Shown here in pieces: positions 56,901 through 64,000 of a stretch of DNA of 64,000 nt (position 1 is the stretch's first letter; each line of letters begins with the position of its first letter). Below the pieces are notes generated by a model. It did not search any database and had not been told where the DNA came from. It was given only the letters and a program-made list of their open reading frames with translations. Location of the stretch: contig NZ_JBHLVH010000006.1 of the NCBI RefSeq assembly GCF_042433515.1, positions 11,037-75,036 on the forward strand, given 5' to 3'. Both the position numbers and the translations under genes were made by a program. This stretch comes from Kytococcus schroeteri (lineage in GTDB: Bacteria; Actinomycetota; Actinomycetes; Actinomycetales; Dermatophilaceae).

Positions 56901-58354
56901 CACACACCTGCCAGGTCGCGGATCGGGTCGATGCCGAAGTAGAGCAGGAACATCACGGCGATGAGCCACATCAGCGGGTGCAGCTGCTTGCCGCGGCCCT
57001 GCACCACCTGCAGCACCACGTAGGTCACGAACCCGGCACCGATGCCGGCGGTGATCGAGTACGTGAAGGGCATGAGGACGATGGTCAGGAAGGCCGGCAC
57101 GGCGATGTCCAGACGGTTCCACTCGATGCCGGTGACCTGCTGCATCATCAGGAAGCCGACGACCACCAGGGCGGGTGTGGCGGCCTCGTAGGGCACCACC
57201 GACACCAGCGGGGAGAGGAAGGTGGCCAGCAGGAAGAGCACGCCGGTGACCACGCTCGCCAGGCCCGTGCGGGCACCCTCGCCCACGCCGGAGGCCGACT
57301 CGATGAAGCTCGTGTTGGAGCTCACCGAGCCCACACCACCGGCGGCGGCAGCCAGCGAGTCGACCACGAGGATGCGCTGCGCGCCCGGCGGGTTGCCCTC
57401 CTCGTCGAGCAGGTCGGCCTCGGCACCGACGGCCACCATCGTGCCCATCGTGTCGAAGAAGTCGGCCAGCAGGAGGGTGAAGACCAGCAGGCTCGCCCCC
57501 ACCACGCCGATGGAGGAGAAGGAACCCAGCAGGTCGAACTGCCCGATGAGGCCGAAGTCCGGCGCCTGCACCCAGCTGTCGGGCACGCGCGGCACGTTGA
57601 GGCCCCAGCCGGTCGGGTTGACGACCTTGCCGGTGGCGTCGGTCTGCGACCCGATGCCGGCGACGGCCTCCACCACCATGGCCAGCACGGTGGCACCGAG
57701 GATGCCGTAGAGGATGGCGCCGCGGACGCCGCGCACCATCATCACGACGATGGCCAGCAGGCCGATCACGAACACCACGGTGGGCCACCCGGCGAGGAAT
57801 CCACCCACGCCCATCTCCACCGGCACGGGACCGGAGGCGGGCTTGCGCACGATGCCGGCGTCCACGAGGCCGACGAAGGCGATGAACAGGCCGATGCCCA
57901 CGCTGATGGCCGTCTTGAGCTGCGCCGGGATGGCGTGGAAGACCGCCTGCCGGAAACCGGTGAGCACCAGCAGCAGGATGATGAGCCCCTCCATGACCAC
58001 CAGGCCCATCGCGTCGGCCCAGGTGACCTGCGGGAGGCTCGCCACGCCGAAGGCGATGAACGCGTTGAGGCCCAGGCCCGTGGCCAGGGCGAGGGGGTAG
58101 TTGGCCACCACGCCCATGAGGATGGTCATGACGCCGGCCACCAGCGCCGTGGCCGCGGCCACCATCGCGATGTTGGGCTCGTGGCCGCCGCCGAGGAACT
58201 CGCCGGTGCCGTCGGCCACGGTGCCGATCATCAGCGGGTTGAGCACGATGATGTAGGCCATCGTGAAGAAGGTGACGACGCCGCCGCGCACCTCCTGCAC
58301 GACGGTGGTGCCCCGCTCCTGCAGGTGGAACCAGCGCTCGAGCGCCGCGTTCAC
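56900..58354 (-). CDS. NCS2 family nucleobase permease (AzgA-like)
   Basis: A 484-residue transporter with about 12-14 helices. The motif RGGVVTFFTMAYIIVLNPLM near the N-terminus, GLGLNAFIAFG, ADFFDTMGTMVAVG and the serine-rich GSVSSNTSFIESASGVGEGA are typical of the AzgA/AdeP branch that imports adenine, guanine or hypoxanthine with protons. The substrate is inferred from the branch. The GTG start overlaps the DUF3027 stop (GTGA). Third gene of the csp-DUF3027-permease unit. Confidence 0.92.
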   Translation of the reverse strand: MNAALERWFHLQERGTTVVQEVRGGVVTFFTMAYIIVLNPLMIGTVADGTGEFLGGGHEPNIAMVAAATALVAGVMTILMGVVANYPLALATGLGLNAFIAFGVASLPQVTWADAMGLVVMEGLIILLLVLTGFRQAVFHAIPAQLKTAISVGIGLFIAFVGLVDAGIVRKPASGPVPVEMGVGGFLAGWPTVVFVIGLLAIVVMMVRGVRGAILYGILGATVLAMVVEAVAGIGSQTDATGKVVNPTGWGLNVPRVPDSWVQAPDFGLIGQFDLLGSFSSIGVVGASLLVFTLLLADFFDTMGTMVAVGAEADLLDEEGNPPGAQRILVVDSLAAAAGGVGSVSSNTSFIESASGVGEGARTGLASVVTGVLFLLATFLSPLVSVVPYEAATPALVVVGFLMMQQVTGIEWNRLDIAVPAFLTIVLMPFTYSITAGIGAGFVTYVVLQVVQGRGKQLHPLMWLIAVMFLLYFGIDPIRDLAGV

Positions 58355-59055
58355 GCGCGGTCCTCGGCGGTGGTGGGGGCGTCGGCGTCGGACTCCCGGG
58401 CCTGCGACGGCTCGGCACCGGCCTCGGTCTCGGCACCGGAGGCCTCGGGCTCCACCTCCGAGAGGTCCACCACCTCGAGCTCGAACTCGTCCACGAGCGG
58501 GTCGGGCAGGGGGTCGGGCTCCGGCTCGGTCAGGGCGGCGCGGTCGGCGCGCAGCACCTCCACGGGCACGAGGTAGCCGGTGCAGTCGCACTGCTCGCAG
58601 CGGGCGGCCACGCGTTCGGGCTGGTGGCCGCCGGGGCGCACGGGCAGGGCCTGGGGGGCCACCAGCACCAGCTGGGCCTCCTCGGCCTTCGCGTCGGCCA
58701 CACCGAAGTCCTCGGGGCGCAGCCGGTCGGCCCACGGCACCCACTCCGGGGCCAGCAGGGCCCCCTCGGCGGGGGCGAGGTGGGCCTCGCACACGGTGAC
58801 GCGGCGGCTGCGCGGGGCACGGGCCAGGGTGACCTCCCACTGCCATCCGGTGTAGCCCGGCATCAGGCAGGTGAAGGCGTGCGTGACCAGGCGCTCACCC
58901 ACCGAGCGGGCGCCGGTGTGCTCGCCCACGGAGCCCTCGGCGGCGATGCCGTGCAGGCCCTCGCGGGCGGCGTCCACGGCCTCCATGAGGGCCGTGTCCG
59001 GGCGGGGGGCGCGGGCGGGGCGGGTGGCCGGGCGGGACTCGGGCGTGGTGCTCAT
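58351..59055 (-). CDS. DUF3027 family protein
   Basis: A 234-residue protein. The conserved core has HTGARSVGERLVTHAFTCLM, PGYTGWQWEVTLARAPRSRR and VTVCEAHLAPAEGALLAPEW, followed by VPWADRLRPEDFGVAD. A CEQCDC cysteine cluster near residue 155 could bind zinc. The C-terminal 60 residues are strongly acidic. The family is actinobacterial, of unknown function, and often encoded beside a long cold-shock protein, as here (TGATG overlap). A nucleic-acid-related role is plausible from context only. Confidence 0.88.
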   Translation of the reverse strand: MSTTPESRPATRPARAPRPDTALMEAVDAAREGLHGIAAEGSVGEHTGARSVGERLVTHAFTCLMPGYTGWQWEVTLARAPRSRRVTVCEAHLAPAEGALLAPEWVPWADRLRPEDFGVADAKAEEAQLVLVAPQALPVRPGGHQPERVAARCEQCDCTGYLVPVEVLRADRAALTEPEPDPLPDPLVDEFELEVVDLSEVEPEASGAETEAGAEPSQARESDADAPTTAEDRA

Positions 59056-59456
59056 CAGCGCCCCACCTCGAACTGGTCGGCCACGGCGCGCAGCGCCTTG
59101 GCGAGGGTCTCGCCGTGGCGGGCGTCGGGGTAGCGGCCGCGGCGCAGCTGGTTGGACGCGTCGTCGAGGAGGCGGATGAGGTCCTCCACCACCACGGCCA
59201 TGTCGTCGGCCGGCTTCCGGTCGCGCAGGGTGCGGCCACGCTGCACGGACGGCGGGGCGTCCACCATCGCGACGTGCATGGCCTGGTCACCCTTGCGGCC
59301 CTGGACGATGCTGTACTCCAGCCGGGTGCCGGGGCGCAGGGTGGTCACGCCGGCGGGCAGGGCGGCCGCGCGCAGGAAGACGTCACCGCCGGCGTCGTCG
59401 CCGATGAAGCCGAAGCCCTTGTCGGCGTCGTACCACTTGACCTTTCCGGTGGGCAC
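59055..59456 (-). CDS. Cold-shock domain protein with C-terminal extension
   Basis: A 133-residue protein. Residues 1-67 are a cold-shock domain: TGKVKWYDADKGFGFIGDD (RNP1 KGFGFI), then the RNP2 position as DVFLRAAAL rather than VFVHxS. The extra 65 residues (DDMAVVVEDLIRLLDDASNQ and beyond) are helical and characteristic of the longer actinobacterial form. It binds single-stranded RNA or DNA. The GTG start has AGGAG at six bases, unlike the leaderless neighbours, and the TAGACT promoter about 107 bases upstream gives a leader of about 100 bases. Confidence 0.92.
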   Translation of the reverse strand: MPTGKVKWYDADKGFGFIGDDAGGDVFLRAAALPAGVTTLRPGTRLEYSIVQGRKGDQAMHVAMVDAPPSVQRGRTLRDRKPADDMAVVVEDLIRLLDDASNQLRRGRYPDARHGETLAKALRAVADQFEVGR

Positions 59457-59562
59457 TGGGAACTCCTGTTGCAGAAGGGGGGTCGCCGATGGACGGCGAC
59501 GAGGATGGGGCGCGACGGCGCCAGGTGTCGGGGCTGGCCGGGTGGCGGTCGCGTGCGGGCCC

Positions 59563-59568
59563 AGTCTA
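59563..59568 (-). promoter_or_regulatory. -10 hexamer TAGACT of the cold-shock operon
   Basis: Transcription would begin near 59,556, leaving a leader of about 100 bases before the GTG at 59456. Long structured leaders are common on cold-shock mRNAs. Confidence 0.45.
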
Positions 59569-59578
59569 CGGGCCGGCG

Positions 59579-60529
59579 TCAGAGACGGTGAGCGCCGCCG
59601 GCGGGGTCCGAGCCACTCTGCGGGGCGCCGTCCCCGGCCTCGGGGGCGCTGCCGTCGGGCCCGTGCCCGGGGGCGTACTGGCCGTACTCCGGGGCGGGTC
59701 GGCCCTGGAGGCCCGTGAGCGGGTGCGGCTGTCGCGGGTCCGGCTGGGGAGCCGCGGCCCCGCCGGGCGTGGCGCCCGGGGCAGGCGGTGCGGAGACCGG
59801 GTTCCACACGGCCCCCTGAGCCGGGGGCTGCCCGGTGGGTGCGTGGCCGGGGGCCGACCCGGTGCGCGGGGCATGGGGGTCCCCGCCGTACGGGGCGCCG
59901 CCCGGGCCACCCATGCCGCCCGGGCCGTGCTGGCCGTAGGGGCCGTGCTCCCCGGGCGGGACGGCGGCGGCACGACGGTTGGTGCGCACCAGCTGCGCGA
60001 TGCCCCAGATGATCAGGCCCATCCCGAGGAGGAAGACGAGCAGCGCCAGCAGGAAGGCGCCGACGGTCCAGCCCATGATCCCCTCGAGGGCGTCCCCGGG
60101 GGCCACGGCCATGACCGAGCCGTCACCGCATCGCAGGGTGTGGTCGCCGGCCCCCTGGGTGTGGAAGGTCCAGAAGTGCTGCGGGTCCTGCGGGTGGTCC
60201 ACCAGCTGGGGGTGCAGCTCGAGCTTCTCCCCCGACGGCCCGGTGACCGAGCACGCGTCGTGGGCGAGCGACTCGCCACCCTCCCCCATCGCGTAGAGCA
60301 CGCGGTCCTCGCCGGCCGGCAGGTAGCGGGTGTCCCCGTCCGAGGCCGGGTTGAGCAGGGCCCCGAACAGGTCACCCATGCCGATGGCGACGGGCAGCAG
60401 GAACGCCAGGGGCGTGCCCACCAGCAGCGTCAGCCCGCCGAACACCAAGGGCATCACCCCACGGCGGCGGGGCTGCTGCTGCGGGCGGTAGGCGTACGGG
60501 CCGGGCTGGCCTCCCGTCACGTGACTCAT
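59579..60529 (-). CDS. Membrane protein with Pro/Gly-rich tail, uncharacterised
   Basis: A 316-residue protein. A proline-rich N-terminus is followed by a transmembrane helix (about 27-50) and an extracytoplasmic segment (about 55-130) with two cysteines (HDACSV; TLRCGD) that may form a disulfide. A second helix (about 138-160) follows, and then a 150-residue disordered tail rich in Pro, Gly, Ala and Gln. The fold between the helices was not recognised. TAGACT six bases before the ATG indicates leaderless expression. Confidence 0.75.
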   Translation of the reverse strand: MSHVTGGQPGPYAYRPQQQPRRRGVMPLVFGGLTLLVGTPLAFLLPVAIGMGDLFGALLNPASDGDTRYLPAGEDRVLYAMGEGGESLAHDACSVTGPSGEKLELHPQLVDHPQDPQHFWTFHTQGAGDHTLRCGDGSVMAVAPGDALEGIMGWTVGAFLLALLVFLLGMGLIIWGIAQLVRTNRRAAAVPPGEHGPYGQHGPGGMGGPGGAPYGGDPHAPRTGSAPGHAPTGQPPAQGAVWNPVSAPPAPGATPGGAAAPQPDPRQPHPLTGLQGRPAPEYGQYAPGHGPDGSAPEAGDGAPQSGSDPAGGAHRL

Positions 60530-60535
60530 GCCCGG

Positions 60536-60541
60536 AGTCTA
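60536..60541 (-). promoter_or_regulatory. -10 hexamer TAGACT, leaderless promoter
   Basis: It ends six bases before the ATG at 60529 on the minus strand. Confidence 0.55.
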
Positions 60542-60650
60542 GGTGAGGCACCCTTCGGCACGGGGGCGCGGGGCGGAGTGGGCAGGGGCCCCGCGGCGGG
60601 GCCGGTTGTGACACCCTGCTCCCCGAACGCCCGCCGAGAGGACCCCTGCC

Positions 60651-60887
60651 GTGCCCACCATCGTGAAGTCGATCGTCGCCGTGGCCCTGTTCGCCGTGGT
60701 GGTGACCTTCATGGGCATGGTCAACCCCCGCGGTCAGCACCGGGCCTTCCACCGCATCACGTTCTGGCGGAAGACCCCGGAGCCCACGCGCCGGGAGCTC
60801 GCGGTGCGCGCCGGGGTGAACGCCGCGCTGCTGGCGCTGGTGGTGGGCTTCATCGTGGTGATGGTCTACGACGTGCGGCCCGTCTGA
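60651..60887 (+). CDS. Small two-helix membrane protein
   Basis: A 78-residue protein. Helices at about 5-22 and 56-74 flank a basic loop (RGQHRAFHRITFWRKTPEPT). GTG start with GAGAGGA about eight bases upstream. No family was recognised. Its stop is only four bases from the convergent menC stop, so the two ends are tightly packed with no room for a hairpin. Confidence 0.7.
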   Translation: MPTIVKSIVAVALFAVVVTFMGMVNPRGQHRAFHRITFWRKTPEPTRRELAVRAGVNAALLALVVGFIVVMVYDVRPV

Positions 60888-60891
60888 CGGG

Positions 60892-61956
60892 TCACGGTCG
60901 GGCGAGCACATCCAGGCACCGCCCGATGCGGTCGGCCCACCACGCACGCCGCGCCGGCTCCGCGACGTTCGCGACCCGGTCGGCCTCCACACGGCGCACC
61001 TCCAGCCGACCTCCCTCGGGCGCCAGCGGCGCGGACGTGACGTCCTCGGTGAACAGCCGCGCGGTGCCGAGGCCGCACGGCCCGTCGAGCTCCGGCATCG
61101 AGGCGGCGAGGGCCACCCCGGCGGCCAGGCCGACGCTCGACTCCAGGGCCGAGCTGACCACCGCGGGTAGGCCGGTGGCTGTGAGGATCTGCGAGGCCGC
61201 GGCCACCCCGCCCAGGGGTGCGGCCTTCACCACCACGAGGTCGGCGGCCCCCAGGGCGCGCACCAGCATCGGGTCGGTGGCGCGGCGGACGGATTCGTCG
61301 GCGGCGATGCGGACCGGGACGCCGCGGGCCGCCAGCAGCTCGCGCAGCTCAGCCAGCTCGGCGGCGGTGGCGCAGGGCTGCTCGCAGTAGTCCAGGTGCT
61401 CGCCGGTGGCGGCCACCTGCTCGAGGAAGGCGGCGGCCTGGCGGACGGTCCAGGCCCCGTTGGCGTCGATGCGCACCCGCACCCCGGGACCGGTGGCGTC
61501 CCGCACCGCCGCGATGCGGGCGAGGTCGGCGGCTGCGGAGGCGTCCTCGTCGGCCAGCAGGAGGGCCTTCTCGGCCACCTTGACCTTGGCGGCGGTGGCA
61601 CCCGGCACCCGGGCGAGGACGGCGGGCACCTCCTCGGCGGCGACGGCCGGGACGGTGGCGTTGACCTCCACGAGCGGCCGCAGCGGGGTGGGCCATCCCC
61701 ACCACCCGGCCTCGAGGGTGGCGGCCAGCCAGCGGGAGGACTCGGCGTCGTCGTACTCGGTGAAGGGGGCGAACTCGGCCCAACCGAGGGGTCCGCGCAC
61801 CAGGGCGGTCTCGCGCACGGTGAGGCCGCGGAAGCGCACCGCCATCGGCAGGCGGACCACCACGAGGTGCTCGAGCAGCTCCCCGAGCTCGGGCAGCGGG
61901 CGGCCGAGGGTGGGGTCGGCCACGGCGGGTGGGCGCGGGGTGGAGCAGGGCAGCAT
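60892..61956 (-). CDS. menC: o-Succinylbenzoate synthase
   Basis: A 354-residue enolase-superfamily enzyme of menaquinone synthesis, dehydrating SHCHC to o-succinylbenzoate. The catalytic residues are in order: ATAAKVKVAE (Lys-x-Lys), RIDANGAW (metal Asp), YCEQPC (metal Glu), IAADES (metal Asp) and LVVVKAAPLGG (second Lys). The N-terminal capping domain has PLGWAEFAPFTEYDD. AGGAGG lies seven bases before the ATG. It follows the Nudix gene by two bases. Menaquinone is the quinone expected to work with the sdhCAB complex of this organism. Confidence 0.92.
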   Translation of the reverse strand: MLPCSTPRPPAVADPTLGRPLPELGELLEHLVVVRLPMAVRFRGLTVRETALVRGPLGWAEFAPFTEYDDAESSRWLAATLEAGWWGWPTPLRPLVEVNATVPAVAAEEVPAVLARVPGATAAKVKVAEKALLLADEDASAAADLARIAAVRDATGPGVRVRIDANGAWTVRQAAAFLEQVAATGEHLDYCEQPCATAAELAELRELLAARGVPVRIAADESVRRATDPMLVRALGAADLVVVKAAPLGGVAAASQILTATGLPAVVSSALESSVGLAAGVALAASMPELDGPCGLGTARLFTEDVTSAPLAPEGGRLEVRRVEADRVANVAEPARRAWWADRIGRCLDVLARP

Positions 61957-61958
61957 CG

Positions 61959-62501
61959 TCAGTCCTCCTGCGCCACACGGACGTAGGACGGGAGCTCCGG
62001 GGGTGCGGGGTCGAGGCGGGTGACCGGGTCGTCGGCGAGCACGGCGGCCAGGCGCGCGCGGAAGACGGGCTGCAGCGGAGGGAGGTCCGTGAGCGGGAAC
62101 CAGCCGGTGGCCAGAGACTCGTCGTCGCCCACCGCGGGGTCGCCGGAGAGCCAGGTGCAGGCGAAGCAGTGGTCGAGGTACTGGGCGCGGTCGCCGTTGA
62201 CGTGCTCGACCGGGACGGTCACCGACACCCAGGCGAGGCGGTCCACCCGGCACGCGACCCGGGCCTCCTCGAGCACCTCCCGCTCGGCGGCGGCCGCGGG
62301 GTGCTCGCCCGGGTCGACGATGCCGGTGACCGGTGTCCACCGACCGTTGTCCGCACGCTGCACCATGAGCAGCTCCCGGTTCTCGGGCGCGGCCGGCAGC
62401 CCCGGGGCGGGTCGAAGCACCACGGCCGTGATGCCGCTCAACCACAGGGGCGCGTGCCCGATGTGGCGGCGTAGTTCGACGATGAAGTCCGGGACCGGCA
62501 T
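61959..62501 (-). CDS. Nudix hydrolase
   Basis: A 180-residue protein with an intact Nudix box: GIVDPGEHPAAAAEREVLEE (G-x5-E-x7-RE-x2-EE) at about residues 60-80, preceded by WTPVTG. It hydrolyses a nucleoside diphosphate linked to another group; substrate unknown. It uses a leaderless start (TAGGCT seven bases upstream) and is followed by menC after two bases, so they form one unit without an obvious metabolic link. Confidence 0.92.
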   Translation of the reverse strand: MPVPDFIVELRRHIGHAPLWLSGITAVVLRPAPGLPAAPENRELLMVQRADNGRWTPVTGIVDPGEHPAAAAEREVLEEARVACRVDRLAWVSVTVPVEHVNGDRAQYLDHCFACTWLSGDPAVGDDESLATGWFPLTDLPPLQPVFRARLAAVLADDPVTRLDPAPPELPSYVRVAQED

Positions 62502-62508
62502 GGGCGGC

Positions 62509-62514
62509 AGCCTA
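62509..62514 (-). promoter_or_regulatory. -10 hexamer TAGGCT, leaderless promoter
   Basis: It ends seven bases before the ATG of the Nudix gene at 62501. Confidence 0.55.
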
Positions 62515-62614
62515 GTGATCCAGGCCGCCGAGCCGGTTGACCGCGCGGACCGCCCCGGTGGGTCGTGGGTGGCAGGCCCGGGGGGGGAGCCACCAGTGGT
62601 GGACGGGGTGGGCC

Positions 62615-64000
62615 TCAGGGGTTGCGGTAGTCGTGGGGTGTGGTGGTGTACCTCTGGCCCAGGAGGCTGGTCCAGTGGATGGTGCCGTCGGGGTGGGCTT
62701 GGGCGGTCCACTGTCGTTTTGTCTTGCGGGTGTGGCCCTTGCGGGAGAGGGACTGCAGGTTGTCCGGGGTGGTGGGGCCGCCGTGGTCGAAGGGGACCAG
62801 GTGGTCCAGTTCGCACCGGTCTGCGGGGATCTCCCCGGTGCCGGGGTCGCGGGCGATGCCGTCGCGGGCGCGGACGAAGCGGGCGACCGAGGCGGTGGGC
62901 CGGTAGGTGTGGGGTGAGACGGTCACGGCGTGGCCGGTGGTGGGGTCGGCGACCAGGCGTTGCCAGACCGATCCCTCTCGGACCGCGACGGCCCGGACGT
63001 GTTCAGCATCGAGGTACCCGAACCCGGGCATCCACCCCAGGGGTGCGCCCAACAACCCACCACCCCCACGCGATGGGGTGCCAGCGTCCGCCGTCGGCCC
63101 CGGTGTCGGGACGGCGCCACCGGGCCCGTCGGGTGGTGCGGCACCCGGCGGGGTCTGCCCCTCGTGGTGCGTGGGTGGGAGTCCTTGACCGGTACCGCTC
63201 GGGCCCGTGCTGCTGCTGTCGGTGTCAGTGTCGGTCTTGGGCGTGTTCTCGAGCAGGACGTCCAGGCCGACCACGACGGTGCACCGGGCCGGGGGCAGGA
63301 CCGGGTCACCGATCCGCGGGATCGGGAAGTAGTCCTCGGCGACCGTCCCGCAGGAGGTGCACACCGGCGGCACCGGTGCCGTGGGACCCGGCACCGGGGT
63401 GTCCCCGCGAGGGGCCGTGCCCTCCTCTGGTGCAGCGTCCCGCGCAGCCAGGTTCCCGGCCCGGTCCGATCCGGCGGGTGTGGTGTGGGGAGTCTCGACA
63501 GTCCAGTCGGCCGGGTCGGGGTCCTCGTGGGGTGCCCGCCCACTCCCCGCACCCCCAGCCGCACCCGCAGTCGCACCACCCGCGCTCACAGCCGCGCCAC
63601 CGGTGGTCGGGGTGTCCGTGGCCGGGTCGGACCCCGCGGACCCCGGTGCGCCCGTGGCGGGCGTGGGGTTGTATGCCGGGGCGCCGGTGTTGGGGTGGTC
63701 GGGGAGCTGGCCGACCAACAGCAGGTCCAGGTGCAGGTCCGAGCGGAGCTGGCCCAGGGTGCGGGCGTCGCCGGCGGCCTTCGCGCGGCGGGCCGCGTTG
63801 TCCAACCGGGACCAGGCACCGGCCACCCGGGTGGCCTCACCGACCACCGTGAGCGACCCGGTCCCGTCCTGACCGGCCCGGGCCCAGCTGCCCCGGCCTG
63901 CGATCGCCGTGGTCCGCCTGGCACGGGCCCCGGCCCGGTCAGCGGTCTCGGCCTGCCGCACCCTGCGGCCCAGCAACCGTCGGAACGACGACCCGCTGCG
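62615..64000 (-). CDS. HNH endonuclease, DUF222-like type (5' end beyond the window)
   Basis: At least 462 residues; the frame is still open at the right edge and the true start is outside. The N-terminal visible part is helical. A disordered Gly/Ala/Pro/Thr-rich stretch (about 95-190 of the visible part) is followed by a segment with two cysteines (PPVCTSCGTV). The C-terminal nuclease has RCELDHLVPFDHGGPTTPDN and LQSLSRKGHTRKTKRQW, an HNH motif of the DUF222-associated type. It differs from the HNH gene at the left end in its linker and is a paralogue rather than a duplicate. Confidence 0.85.
   Translation of the reverse strand, partial: RSGSSFRRLLGRRVRQAETADRAGARARRTTAIAGRGSWARAGQDGTGSLTVVGEATRVAGAWSRLDNAARRAKAAGDARTLGQLRSDLHLDLLLVGQLPDHPNTGAPAYNPTPATGAPGSAGSDPATDTPTTGGAAVSAGGATAGAAGGAGSGRAPHEDPDPADWTVETPHTTPAGSDRAGNLAARDAAPEEGTAPRGDTPVPGPTAPVPPVCTSCGTVAEDYFPIPRIGDPVLPPARCTVVVGLDVLLENTPKTDTDTDSSSTGPSGTGQGLPPTHHEGQTPPGAAPPDGPGGAVPTPGPTADAGTPSRGGGGLLGAPLGWMPGFGYLDAEHVRAVAVREGSVWQRLVADPTTGHAVTVSPHTYRPTASVARFVRARDGIARDPGTGEIPADRCELDHLVPFDHGGPTTPDNLQSLSRKGHTRKTKRQWTAQAHPDGTIHWTSLLGQRYTTTPHDYRNP

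Overview
The window is very GC-rich (most lines well above 65% G+C by eye). It uses GTG starts freely and has 4-base ATGA/GTGA overlaps inside operons. Gene content points to an actinobacterium, most likely of the order Micrococcales: a DtxR-type regulator, PMT-family mannosyltransferase, DUF3027 beside a long cold-shock protein, a DUF4011 helicase-like protein, DUF222/HNH genes, and the block FTHF cyclo-ligase / galU / rimJ / SepX-GlpR-like / mscL. Species cannot be fixed from sequence reading alone. At least 15 genes that begin transcription units have a TANNNT-like -10 hexamer ending only 6-8 bases before the start codon, so leaderless mRNA looks like the norm.

Layout. 0-3 kb is decayed: a truncated peptidase fragment, a DUF222/HNH endonuclease gene, eight copies of an octamer repeat and a proA remnant. 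3-7 kb has a formamidase/FmdB pair and a trifunctional TyrA-chorismate mutase-PheA fusion. 7-12 kb is the nadABC NAD synthesis operon with a tandem operator-like site, next to a NrtR-type regulator. 12-22 kb has an AI-2E family transporter, a sugar-phosphate mutarotase/FAD enzyme pair, a thiolase, a fatty-acid desaturase with its reductase and a divergent PucR-type regulator, a GDSL hydrolase and a DUF2277 protein.

22.4-24.2 kb is a compositionally different island of three genes. Two of them share an FSGxPNP motif, and the first is broken by a frameshift in front of an NNCYNYA-containing domain. This is the least explained part of the window. 24-30 kb has sdhCAB and a divergent protein mannosyltransferase; 30-35 kb has two PH-domain membrane proteins, a DUF1963 pseudogene, brnQ and tRNA-Ala(CGC). 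35-39.5 kb is the galU cell-division neighbourhood, without the MoeA-like glp gene I would expect there, and mscL. 39.5-48 kb has a large DUF4011 helicase-like protein with an altered Walker A, tRNA-Arg(CCT), an SRPBCC protein and an SbcCD-like pair.

48-53 kb has a CrcB pair, two CorC/HlyC proteins, a DtxR regulator and pdxH. 53-57 kb has pepN and a small lipoprotein. 57-60 kb is an operon csp-DUF3027-NCS2 permease-28-residue membrane protein. 60-64 kb has membrane proteins, menC, a Nudix hydrolase and a second, partial HNH gene at the right edge.

Three intergenic regions (10.8, 17.1 and 29.7 kb) carry copies of one palindromic repeat family built on GCACGCGAAA / TTTCCCGTGC modules. All functions are read from motifs and family knowledge; no database search was possible.
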